Source: Taxillus chinensis
Taxonomy: Eukaryota; Streptophyta; Magnoliopsida; Santalales; Loranthaceae
DNA length: 64,000 nucleotides
Assembly (NCBI GenBank): GCA_023512835.1
Contig: CM042087.1
Span: forward strand, 9,833,715 to 9,897,714
Reading direction: 5' to 3'
Shown here piece by piece: positions 15,701-27,216 of this stretch; position 1 is the stretch's first letter; each line of letters starts with the position of its first letter. The translations under genes were made by a program, and so were the position numbers. The notes under the pieces are model-generated. The model made no database searches. It was not told where the DNA came from and worked only from the letters and a program-made list of their open reading frames with translations.

Positions 15701-16000
15701 TGAGGTTTGGTTTGGTTATTTAGTTGATTTGGGATGCATTTGGTGGATTGGTCAAACAACAAAATCTAATATCCATAAAGGATTCAAAGGAGACATAACG
15801 AGCATGGTTCGCTTGATGTGACGTACTCTACGGTGATGACGTACTTCAAATACTAGGTCTAATGGAGTTTTTATCGTACAATTATTACCCGATGTCAAAC
15901 ACCTATTAAAGTAGATAAACACACTTTTTGGTTTCATCAGGAGTCAAAAGGCTCGAATCCTAAGATTTAGGTTGGTTGTTTTGTAGATTTATGACGCATT
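3800..16000 (+). repeat. Five-unit (~2.59 kb) higher-order repeat domain in array 1
   Basis: A set of linked variants (TAAGATTTATGTTGG, CATGAGCATCG, ACTATGTGG or ACTCTGTGG, and AAACTCTCC in place of AAAGACTCC) appears together in single units near 4.05-4.25, 6.64-6.84, 9.22-9.42, 12.85-13.05 and 15.44-15.64 kb. Spacings are 5, 5, 7 and 5 units. A second marker pair, TTTGTGGTTTGG with TATCAAGCATGG, falls two units after the first set in the first three blocks. The seven-unit gap suggests a local duplication of about two units. Confidence 0.7.
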
Positions 16001-18199
16001 GGGTGGATCAATCAGCCAACGAAATGTGATATCCATAAAGGATTCAAAAAGTGGCTTCACGAGCATCGTTTGCCGAATGTGACATACTCCGTGGTCGTGA
16101 GGTACTTCCAACGCTGTCTCTAATCCACTATTATCAATATGGAATACACGGGCTCAAAGACTCCATTATAATCGACAAATCCACATTTTGCCTCAATTAT
16201 AAATCGAATGGTTGATTTTGAGGTTTGGTTTGGTTATTTAGTTGATTTGGGATGCATTTGGTGGATTGGTCAAACAACAAAATCTAATATCCATAAAGGA
16301 TTCAAAGGAGACATAACGAGCATGGCTCGCTTGATGTGACGTACTCTACGGTGATGACATACTTCAAATACTAGGTCTAATGGAGTTTTTGTCGTACAAT
16401 TATTACCCGATGTCAAACACCTATTAAAGTAGATAAACACACTTTTTGGTTCCATCAGGAGTCAAATGGCTCGAATCCTTAGATTTAGGTTAGTTGTTTT
16501 GCAGATTTATGACGCATTGGGTGGATCAATCAGTCAACGAAATGTGATATCCATAAAGGATTCAAAAAATGGCTTCACAAGCATCGTTTGCCGAATGTGA
16601 CATACTCCGTGGCTGTGAGGTACTTCCAACGCTTGTCTCTAATCCACTATTATCAATATGGAATACACGGGCTCAAAGACTCCATTATAATCGATAAATC
16701 CACATTTTGCCTCAATTATAAATCGAATGGTTGATTTTGAGGTTTGGTTTGGTTATTTAGTTGATTTGGGATGCATTTGGTGGATTGGTCAAACAACAAA
16801 ATCTAAAATCCATAAAGGATTCAAAGGAGACATAACGAGCATGGTTCGCTTGATGTGACGTACTCTACGGTGATGACGTACTTCAAATACTAGGTCTAAT
16901 GGAGTTTTTATCGTACAATTATTATCCGATGTCAAACACCTATTAAAGTAGATAAACACACTTTTGGTTCCATCAGGAGTCAAAAGGCTCGAATCCTTAG
17001 ATTTAGGTTGGTTGTTTTGTAGATTTATGACGCATTGGGTGGATCAATCAGCCAACGAAATGTGATATCCATAAAGGATTCAAAAAGTGGCTTCACGAGC
17101 ATCGTTTGCCGAATGTGACATACTCCGTGGCTGTGAGGTACTTCCAACGCTGTCTCTAATCCACTATTATCAATATGGAATACACGGGCTCAAAGACTCC
17201 ATTATAATCGACAAATCCACATTTTGCCTCAATTATAAATCAGAATGGTTGATTTTCGGTTTGGTTTGGTTATTTAGTTGATTTGGGATGCATTTGGTGG
17301 ATTGGTCAAACAACAAAATCTAATATCCATAAAGGATTCAAAGGAGACATAACGAGCATGGCTCGCTTGATGTGACGTACTCTACGGTGATGACGTACTT
17401 CAAATACTAGGTCTAATGGAGTTTTTTATCGTACAATTATTACCCGATGTCAAACACCTATTAAAGTAGATAAACACACTTTTTGGTTCCATCAGGAGTC
17501 AAAAGGCTCGAATCCTTAGATTTAGGTTGGTAGTTTTGCGGATTTATGACGCATTGGGTGGATCAATCAGCCAACGAAATGTGATATCCATAAAGGATTC
17601 AAAAAGTGGCTTCACGAGCATCGTTTGCCGAATGTGACATACTCCGTGGGTCGTGGAGGTACTTCCAACCCTGTCTCTAATCCACTATTATCAATATGGA
17701 ATACACGGGCTCAAAGACTCCATTATAATCGATAAATCCACATTTTGCCTCAATTATAAATCGAATGGTTGATTTTGAGGTTTGGTTTGGTTATTTAGTT
17801 GATTTGGGATGCATTTGGTGGATTGGTCAAACAACAAAATCTAAAATCCATAAAGGATTCAAAGGAGACATAACGAGCATGGTTCGCTTGATGTGACGTA
17901 CTCTACGGTGATGACGTACTTCAAATACTAGGTCTAATGGAGTTTTTATCGTACAATTATTACCCGATGTCAAACACCTATTAAAGTAGATAAACACACT
18001 TTTTGGTTCCATCAGGAGTCAAAAGGCTCGAATCCTTAGATTTAGGTCGGTTGTTTTGTAGATTTATGACACATTGGGTGGATCAATCGGTCAACGAAAT
18101 GTGATATCCATAAAGGATTCAAAAAAGTGGCTTCACGAGCATCGTTTGCCGAATGTGACATACTCCGTGGCTGGGAGGTACTTCCAACGTTGTCTCTAA

Positions 18200-21100
18200 T
18201 CCACTATTATCAATATGGAATACACGGGCTCAAAGACTCCATTATAATCGACAAATCCACATTTTGCCTCAATTATAAATCGGAATGGTTGATTTTGGGG
18301 TTTGGTTTGGTTATTTAGTTGATTTGGGATGCATTTGGTGGATTGGTCAAACAACAAAATCTAAAATCCATAAAGGATTCAAAGGAGACATAACGAGCAT
18401 GGTTCGCTTGATGTGACGTACTCTACGGTGATGACGTACTTCAAATACTAGGTCTAATGGAGTTTTTTATCGTACAATTATTACCCGATGTCAAACACCT
18501 ATTAAAGTAGATAAACACACTTTTTGGTTCCATCAGAGTCAAAAGGCTCGAATCCTTAGATTTAGGTTGGTTTTTTTGTAGATTTATGACGCATTGGGTG
18601 GATCAATCAGTCAACGAAATGTGATATCCATAAAGGATTCAAAAAGTGGCTTCACGAGCATCGTTTGCCGAATGTGACATACTCCGTGGCCGGGAGGTAC
18701 TTCCAACGTGTCTCTAATCCACTATTATCAATATGGAATACACGGGCTCAAAGACTCCATTATAATCGACAAATCCACATTTTGCCTCAATTATAAATCG
18801 GAATGGTTGATTTTGGGGTTTGGTTTGGTTATTTAGTTGATTTGGGATGCATTTGGTGGATCTGGTCAAACAACAAAATCTAAAATCCATAAAGGATTCA
18901 AAGGAGACATAACGAGCATGGTTCGCTTGATGTGACGTACTCTACGGTGATGACGTACTTCAAATACTAGGTCTAATGGAGTTTTTATCGTACAATTATT
19001 ACCCGATGTCAAACACCTATTAAAGTAGATAAACACACTTTGGTTCCATCAGGAGTCAAAAGGCTCGAATCCTTAGATTTAGGTTGGTTGTTTTGTAGAT
19101 TTATGACGCATTGGGTGGATCAATCAGCCAACGAAATGTGATATCCATAAAGGATTCAAAAAATGGCTTCACGAGCATCGTTTGCCGAATGTGACATACT
19201 CCGTGGGTGGGAAGTACTTCCAACGCCGTCTCTAATCCACTATTATCGACATGGAATACACGGGCTCAAAGACTCCATTATAATCGATAAATCCACATTC
19301 TACCTCAATTATAAATCAAAATGGCTGATTTTGAGGTTTGGTTTGGTTATTTAGTTGATTTGGGATGCATTTGGTGCATTGGTCAAACAACAAAATCTAA
19401 TATCCATAAAGGATTTAAAGGAGACATAACGAGCATCGTTCGCTTGATGTGACGTACTCTACGGTGATGACATACTTCAAATACTAGGTCTAATGGAGTT
19501 TTTATCGAACAATTATTACCCAATGTCAAAGACCCCATTAAAGTAGATAAACACACTTTTTGGTTCCATCAGAGTCAAAAGGCTCGAATCCTTAGATTTA
19601 GGTTGGTTGTTTTGCAGATTTATGATGGATTGGGTGGATCAATCGAGCCAACGAAATGTAATATCCATAAAGGATTCAAAAAAAGGCTTCACGAGCATCG
19701 TTTGCCGAATGTGACATACTCCGTGGTTGGGAGGTACTTCCAACACCGTCTCTAATCCACTATTATCAACGTGGAATACACGGGCTCAAAAGACTCCATT
19801 ATAATCGACAAATCCACATTTTGCCTCAATTATAAATCGGAATGGTTGATTTTGAGGTTTGGTTTGGTTATTTAGTTGATTTGGGATGCATTTGGTGGAT
19901 TGGTCAAACAACAAAATCTAAAATCCATAAAGGATTCAAAGGAGACATAACGAGCATGGTTCGCTTGATGTGACATACTCTACGGTGATGACGTACTTCA
20001 AATACTAGGTCTAATGGAGTTTTTATCGTACAATTATTACCCGATGTCAAACACCTATTAAAGTAGATAAACACACTTTTTGGTTCCATCAGAGTCAAAA
20101 GGCTCGAATCCTTAGATTTAGGTTGGTTGTTTTGTAGATTTATGACACATTGGGTGGATCAATCGGTCAACGAAATGTGATATCCATAAAGGATTCAAAA
20201 AAGTGGCTTCACGAGCATCGTTTGCCGAATGTGACATACTCCGTGGCCAGGAGGTACTTCCAACGCTGTCTCTAATCCACTATTATCAATATGGAATACA
20301 CGGGCTCAAAGACTCCATTATAATCGACAAATCCACATTTTGCCTCAATTATAAATCGAATGGTTGATTTTGGGGTTTGGTTTGGTTATTTAGTTGATTT
20401 GGGATGCATTTGGTGGATTGGTCAAACAACAAAATCTAAAATCCATAAAGGATTCAAAGGAGACATAACGAGCATGGTTCGCTTGATGTGACGTACTCTA
20501 CGGTGATGACGTACTTCAAATACTAGGTCTAATGGAGTTTTTATCGTACAATTATTACCCGATGTCAAACACCTATTAAAGTAGATAAACACACTTTTGG
20601 TTCCATCAGAGTCAAAAGGCTCGAATCCTTAGATTTAGGTTGGTTGTTTTGTAGATTTATGACGCATTGGGTGGATCAATCAGTCAACGAAATGTGATAT
20701 CCATAAAGGATTCAAAAAATGGCTTCACGAGCATCGTTTGCCGAATGTGACATACTCCGTGGTCGGGAGGTACTTCCAACGCTGTCTCTAATCCACTATT
20801 ATCGACATGGAATACACGGGCTCAAAGACTCCATTATAATCGATAAATCCACATTTTGCCTCAATTATAAATCAAAATGGCTGATTTTGAGGTTTGGTTT
20901 GGTTATTTAGTTTATTTGGGATGCATTTGGTGCATTGGTCAAACAACAAAATCTAATATCCATAAAGGATTTAAAGGAGACATAACGAGCATGGTTCGCT
21001 TGATGTGACGTACTCTACGGTGATGACGTACTTCAAATACTAGGTCTAATGGAGTTTTTATCGAACAATTATTACCCAATGTCAAACACCCCATTAAAGT

Positions 21101-22000
21101 AGATAAACACACTTTTTGGTTCCATCAGAGTCAAAAGGCTCGAATCCTTAGATTTAGGTTGGTTGTTTTGTAGATTTATGATGGATTGGGTGGATCAATC
21201 AGTCAACGAAATGTAATATCCATAAAGGATTCAAAAAAAGGCTTCACGAGCATCGTTTGCCGAATGTGACATACTCCGTGGCCGGGAAGTACTTCCAACA
21301 CTGTCTCTAATCCACTATTATCGACGTGGAATACACGGGCTCAAAGACTCCATTATAATCGACAAATCCACATTTTGCCTCAATTATAAATCGGAATGGT
21401 TGATTTTCAGGTTTGGTTTGGTTATTTAGTTGATTTGGGATGCATTTGGTGGATTGGTCAAACAACAAAATCTAAAATCCATAAAGGATTCAAAGGAGAC
21501 ATAACGAGCATGGTTCGCTTGATGTGACGTACTCTACGGTGATGACGTACTTCAAATACTAGGTCTAATGGAGTTTTTATCGTACAATTATTACCCGATG
21601 TCAAACACCTATTAAAGTAGATAAACACACTTTTGGTTCCATCAGGAGTCAAAAGGCTCGAATCCTTAGATTTAGGTTGGTTGTTTTGTAGATTTATGAC
21701 ACATTGGGTGGATCAATCAGTCAACGAAATGTGATATCCATAAAGGATTCAAAAAGTGGCTTCACGAGCATCGTTTGCCGAATGTGACATACTCCGTGGC
21801 AGGGAGGTACTTCCAACGCCGTCTCTAATCCACTATTATCAATATGGAATACACGGGCTCAAAGACTCCATTATAATCGACAAATCCACATTTTGCCTCA
21901 ATTATAAATCAGAATGGTTGATTTTGGGGTTTGGTTTGGTTATTTAGTTGATTTGGGATGCATTTGGTGGATTGGTCAAACAACAAAATCTAAAATCCAT
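18200..22000 (+). repeat. Three-unit (~1.56 kb) higher-order repeat domain in array 1
   Basis: GATTTTGGGGTTT occurs at about 18,815, 20,369 and 21,923. GATGGATTGGG occurs at about 19,622 and 21,179. GGTGCATTGGTC occurs at about 19,372 and 20,929. All are spaced near 1,555 bp, that is three 519-bp units. The period differs from the five-unit pattern to the left, so neighbouring parts of the array were homogenised separately. Confidence 0.6.
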
Positions 22001-23640
22001 AAAGGATTCAAAGGAGACATAACGAGCATGGTTCGCTTGATGTGACGTACTCTACGGTGATGACGTACTTCAAATACTAGGTCTAATGGAGTTTTTATCG
22101 TACAATTATTACCCGATGTCAAACACCTATTAAAGTAGATAAACACACTTTTTGGTTCCATCAGGAGTCAAAAGGCTCGAATCCTTAGATTTAGGTTGGT
22201 TGTTTTGTAGATTTATGACACATTGGGTGGATCAATCAGTCAACGAAATGTGATATCCATAAAGGATTCAAAAAGTGGCTTCACGAGCATCGTTTGCCGA
22301 ATGTGACATACTCCATGGTTGGGAGGTACTTCCAACGCTGTCTCTAATCCACTATTATCAATATGGAATACACGGGCTCAAAGACTCCATTATAATCGAC
22401 AAATCCACATTTTGCCTCAATTATAAATCGAATGGTTGATTTTGAGGTTTGGTTTGGTTATTTAGTTGATTTGGGATGCATTTGGTGGATTGGTCAAACA
22501 ACAAAATCTAATATCCATAAAGGATTCAAAGGAGACATAACGAGCATGGCTCGCTTGATGTGACATACTCTACGGTGATGACGTACTTCAAATACTAGGT
22601 CTAATGGAGTTTTTATCGTACAATTATTACCCGATGTCAAACACCTATTAAAGTAGATAAACACACTTTTGGTTCCATCAGAGTCAAAAGGCTCGAATCC
22701 TTAGATTTAGGTTGGTTGTTTTGTAGATTTATGACGCATTGGGTGGATCAATCAGTCAACGAAATGTGATATCCATAAAGGATTCAAAAAATGGCTTCAC
22801 GAGCATCGTTTGCCGAATGTGACATACTCCGTGGCTGGGAGGTACTTCCAACGCTGTCTCTAATCCACTATTATCAATATGGAATACACGGGCTCAAAGA
22901 CTCCATTATAATCGATAAATCCACATTTTGCCTCAATTATAAATCAGAATGGCTGATTTTGAGGTTTGGTTTGGTTATTTAGTTGATTTGGGATGCATTT
23001 GGTGGATTGGTCAAACAACAAAATCTAATATCCATAAAGGATTCAAAGGAGACATAACGAGCATGGTTCGCTTGATGTGACGTACTCTACGGTGATGACA
23101 TACTTCAAATACTAGGTCTAATGGAGTTTTTATCGAACAATTATTACCCAATGTCAAACACCCCATTAAAGTAGATAAACACACTTTTTGGTTCCATCAG
23201 AGTCAAAAGGCTCGAATCCTTAGATTTAAGTTGGTTGTTTTGTAGATTTATGACGCATTGGGTGGATCAATAAGTCAACGAAATGTGATATCCATAAAGG
23301 ATTCAAAAAATGGCTTCACGAGCATCGTTTGCCGAATGTGACATACTCCGTGGCTGGGAGGTACTTCCAACGCTGTCTCTAATCCACTATTATCAATATG
23401 GAATACACGGGCTCAAAGACTCCATTATAATCGATAAATCCACATTTTACCTCAATTATAAATCAAAATGGTTGATTTTGAGGTTTGGTTTGGTTATTTA
23501 GTTGATTTGGGATGCATTTGGTGGATTGGTCAAACAACAAAATCTAATATCCATAAAGGATTCAAAGGAGACATAACGAGCATCGTTCGCTTATGTGACG
23601 TACTCTACGGTGATGACATACTTCAAATACTAGGTCTAAG

Positions 23641-23820
23641 GATTTTTACCCTAAAATGATTACCCAACGTCAAACACCTCTTAAAGAGATAATAACTTCT
23701 TAGGTCTCGAGTCAAAAGGCTGAATCCTAAGAAAGTGGTTGCTCGTAGATTAACCTAGTTCTCTAGTTCTCAAATCAAGTCACCCAATGTACTCCTTAAA
23801 GGATTCTATAAAATGTCTTG
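23641..23820. other. Scrambled junction between satellite and LTR
   Basis: To about 23,750 the sequence is a shortened, decayed satellite A half (GTCAAACACC, GAGTCAAAAGGCT and GTAGATT are still visible). From 23,751 it switches to LTR-like sequence (AACCTAGTTCTCTAGTTC) that is repeated properly at 23,937-24,003, with a satellite-like CCTTAAAGGATTC inside. The true LTR edge follows. No clean target-site duplication is visible. It could be a real rearrangement or a misassembled consensus. Confidence 0.6.
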
Positions 23821-25313
23821 GCAAAGATTTTTAGCCTCTTAAAAGAGCTGCTAATGTCGTTAAACTCTCTTCAAAATAATAAATTCCCTAAGTTTGCACT
23901 AAAGAAGAAAGAAAGTAAGGGGTCGAACCCCAGGGATTAACCTAGTTTCTAGTCTCAAATCAAACACCCAATTACTCTTGTCTATAAAATGTCTTGGCAA
24001 AAAGTTTTTTTTTTTAACCTAAAGATCTAATTTTTATTTGGTTTTCCGAATAAACAAAGAAAGTAAACTGATTTTAGGATTAAGATTCAAGGATTAAAGG
24101 CATCTAGGGTCACAATTTCACCTCCCTATGTTATCCTCTGACTTCATGGTATTAGGGTTGTCGATTGAAAACATGCTAAACATAAGCCAAGGACAACAAA
24201 TGGTCATTGAGGTCCTTTTTAAGAGTTGTATGCCAGAATGGTCATCTAAACACACAAACATGCAAAGCCAATAAATCATATTTGCAAAAGGATAATGATC
24301 ACACCAATCACAAATAAGTTATGAATCTCAATCTGCCCCAGACTAGGGCTAAGAATACCAAGGTGTACATCCAAAGATAGAATTAAGAACAGATTCATAA
24401 AACATGCAAAACTCAATCATCCAAACCCAAATATTCATAAACACAAAGAAAGCAACAAGGGGGCTACATTGCTCCCCCTAGATTATAAGAACTACTCACG
24501 CATGATTACAAGCAAAACCAAAGCAGAAAAAGCTCAACATCTTCTTCTTGATCACGCGCACAACAAAGCTTCAAATCCAGGCTCCAAAATCCGCGACGAT
24601 GCGGCTGCGCACGGCGCGACGGTTGCTCTCCTAGGTCAAGGAGCACCTCCAAGTCGTGGAGCCCTCTCTCTCTCTAAAACGTGTAGGGGGTTAGGCATGC
24701 TAGCAGAGGGCGTGGAGCTCGTATTTATAGAGGTTGGATGGGCCTTGAGGTGTGTAACCTAGCCCATCTATCAAAACGACGTAGTTTTGATAAGTAACAC
24801 TCGAAACATTAAAAACTCTATCTTCCATCCACAATTTGGACTTGGGCCTTCAGAACAAATGATCAGCATGGAAAAACGATTGGATCGGTCCAAAAATATC
24901 TCTGCACGCCAATTTGCACGTGATATGGTGAATTCACGTGCACCTCCAAATCAGCTCAAACTTCTCCCCAAGCTTCCTTGCATCCTGTAGAGGCCTGGAG
25001 AGGCAAAAATAGGCTTGCACGTGAATTGGGTGAATTCACGTTCAGCTCCAAATGCTCTGAAATTTCTGTGGTAGGTAGATGACATCATTCTAAGAAACTT
25101 TTGTTCTTGCACGCAAATTGTTTGAGGCCATCTACTATGTCAAAAGTGAGGTCCAAAATCTGCCAAAACGCCTTAAAAACGCATGTATTTGCAACTAGCA
25201 TCTTCCTAGGGGTTAGAGCAAATATATATGATATATGAAGCAATAAGGCTCTAATCATGCTCTTAAACATCCTAAATAAACACTAGAATAATGGCATAAA
25301 ATGCACGTTATCA
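23821..25313 (-). repeat. 3' LTR of the short element
   Basis: About 1.49 kb, clearly alignable to the LTRs at 28,889, 45,531 and 55,023. On the plus strand it ends GCACGTTATCA, the complement of the LTR start TGATAACGTGC. The TATA region (CTCTATAAATAC on the minus strand, near 24,720), the TATCAAAAC/GTTTTGATA palindrome and CACGTG boxes are present. The outer edge near 23,821 is degraded and lacks a clean TGAC start. Confidence 0.85.
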
Positions 25314-26848
25314 AATACACCACACTTGAACCACTGCTTGTCCGCAAGCAAAAACATACAAGCATGCAAAAATAAAATAAACACGCAGTCAAACGGAAGA
25401 AAAATAAAATAACAATCAAGGAGAATCATGGTTTCCTAAGCATGCAACTCTATCATGATGAAATGGGAATTTAAGCATCAAAATGAGTCATAACTTAGTT
25501 CATTCATGTCCATATCCCTAGTCCAACAACCATGCAATATCTCCACTTAAATTTCGAGATATGAGCAAGCAATCCATGATAAAATAGCACCTAGTTTCCC
25601 TTTAAGTTCTTACCAAGGATAAGCAGCCTCACTCAAATATAATAATTCTCAAGCCCAATACCTATCAATGAACAATGGATGGAAAAACTCTATCTCTACA
25701 CTCGCCATCACCTATTGATTAAGTACTTGCCAAGCAATCATGAGAGTTCCCTATTGTGCTCATCAAAGAAAACACACTCTCTATTCTACTTTATTTGAAC
25801 TCACACTCTAAACCACCACTATTCTAATAACTGAATAAACAAAACATGAGCCAGAGAATTGAGCTCAACACTCTCAAAACAAAACACAATTCAGCCAATG
25901 TGGCTTCACAAATCTAAACAATCACACATAAACATCAAGCCATTGTGGCTTTTATTTTGAATCTTTCTTTTTTTTTTTCTTTCTTTTTTTTTTTTTTTTT
26001 TAAGTAATAACCTTACAAGGTTGCATTTTATGCTCTCCCTTGATGGATTATTCACTCTTTTTTTTTATTTTACTCACATAACACATAAATAAGACTGATT
26101 TTTTTTTTCTAATGCAAACCCCTTGCCATTTTGCTACATAAGGAGAGACAAAATTCATTGATGTCTCACATCCCATTTCCCAATTAAGTGATGGCTTTTT
26201 TCACATTTTATATCACAGCCTTTTCCAATAATATCAAAAAATAAAGAAAAGAATGCAAAGACAAGTCACAATGACTTAGAGGTCTTGCATCCTAACTCCA
26301 AACACCAAACACCGAGCACTAATAAGTAATCACATGCTTACTTGACTCCTACCATTAAATAACCAATGTTGAATGCAAGAAGAGTAGCAAATCAAACTAT
26401 TACCCATAAACCATAAATGTCACTCAAGGGCTAAAAAGAAGTCTGTTCTCATTTTTCATTTCTTTTTCACTCAACTTTAAGGGTTACTTAGGTCTATCAT
26501 AGCATTTCATGCTCAGCTAATATTCAAAACTCAGCTCCAAAAACATGGTGATATCATTCAAAAGATAAAGACATGATTAAACCAATTCAGAGCACATTTT
26601 AACTACTTTAACACCCTTATCACAACATGATACTAATGTGGCATAAAAAATTAAATTTTAAGCCAAAATTGCATACTTAATATCCATGCCTCCACAAGCA
26701 AATCATTCAAGCAAACAACTCAAACAATCATGCAACTAAAAACATTTTATGGTCATCAAAAACAATTATAAATAAAACATGCAATCACACAACATAAAAG
26801 ACAAACAAGTGGCTCAAGTCACTCCCCATACACCACACTTAAAATATG
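25314..26848 (-). other. 3' non-coding region of the short element
   Basis: There is no credible open frame. The same sequence recurs at 39,920-40,920 and 47,043-48,560. It contains long T runs (A/G-rich on the element strand), two copies of the short inverted repeat AGCCA-N3-TGGCT near 25,893 and 25,942, and AACCTT-AC-AAGGTT near 26,010. Next to the LTR the element strand reads AAGTGTGGTGTATT, the probable plus-strand primer site although not purely purine. A similar AAGTGTGGTGTATGGGGAG lies near 26,825-26,845. Confidence 0.7.
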
Positions 26849-27127
26849 CTATGTCCTCATGGCATAAAATAGGGAGTAGGAAAAACACTTACCCCTGGTT
26901 TGGCACATTGTAATAGTAGATGACATTGGCCACCATTCGTCGCACCCGAGCCACAAAGTCAACCGACGTCTCGCCGCGCACTTCCCAAGTTTCCTTCCCT
27001 GCAGAATAGCCATCATGTAGTAGCAAGCAAAGATCCCACACAGCTGAATTGACCCAATAATTTGCTCATCCCGCAAATGGTTAGTTAAGAAAGAAGCAAA
27101 GTCTCCTGCACAATGGTTAGCTTGCAA
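26849..27127 (-). pseudogene. C-terminal fragment of ORF3, C48-peptidase-like, with cysteine kept
   Basis: The frame matches the end of the longer ORF3 at 40,921-43,228. It keeps a Cys-Gly-Ile-Phe motif (cysteine codon at 27,038-27,040) followed by CYYMMAIL, as around the catalytic cysteine of Ulp1-type proteases. The histidine and aspartate parts are absent. The first ~25 codons of the open frame come from the non-coding spacer that follows pol in the element at 45,531-56,529, so the fragment arose by deletion and fusion. The reading frame runs off into the 3' region and overlaps a GTAAGTG splice-donor-like site near 26,885-26,891. It is not expected to make an active enzyme. Confidence 0.55.
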
Positions 27128-27216
27128 ACAATTTATTGAATAAAATAAATAAAAGAAAATAACATAAAATAAAACATAGCAATAAACATTGGGTTGCCTC
27201 CCAACAAGCGCTTTAT
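27128..27216 (-). other. Conserved post-pol block
   Basis: On the plus strand GGGTTGCCTCCCAAC lies at 27,191-27,205, followed by (A/C)AGCG(C/G)TTTATTTAA. The same block directly follows the integrase stop at 43,879-43,910 and 49,381-49,410. The GGGAGGCAACCC on the element strand is partly self-complementary (GGTTGCCTCC/GGAGGCAACC). I know this block as a common feature of eudicot Athila elements; its role is unknown to me. Confidence 0.65.

Larger units (their letters stand above)
1..23640 (+). repeat. Satellite array 1, ~519-bp unit, about 45 tandem copies
   Basis: A landmark GGTACTTCC recurs 46 times from about position 11 to 23,359 (once as GGTAATTCC, near 10,915), at a mean spacing near 519 bp and always in the same orientation. 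Units differ mainly by point changes and 1-3 base indels. Each unit has two related halves of about 260 bp (see findings). Units in the first 2 kb and at about 14.4, 19.6 and 21.2 kb form a variant class with TAATATCC rather than TGATATCC before the AAAGGATTC block. Many units hold a 61-64 codon open frame on the minus strand. It is simply the same repeat translated, drifts freely and has no promoter or coding signature, so I do not call it a gene. The plus strand of this array is used here as the satellite's forward orientation. Confidence 0.97.

Noticed and set aside
1..23640. Dozens of near-identical 61-64 codon open frames in the satellite, on both strands
   Set aside because: They follow from repetition of one sequence with few stops. 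They overlap on both strands, are broken by random indels in many units, and end at arbitrary points.
24469..24762. 97-codon frame in an LTR (also 29,490-29,843) as a gene
   Set aside because: It lies in the R/U5 part of the LTR, is not maintained between LTR copies, and covers the TATA and CT-run region.
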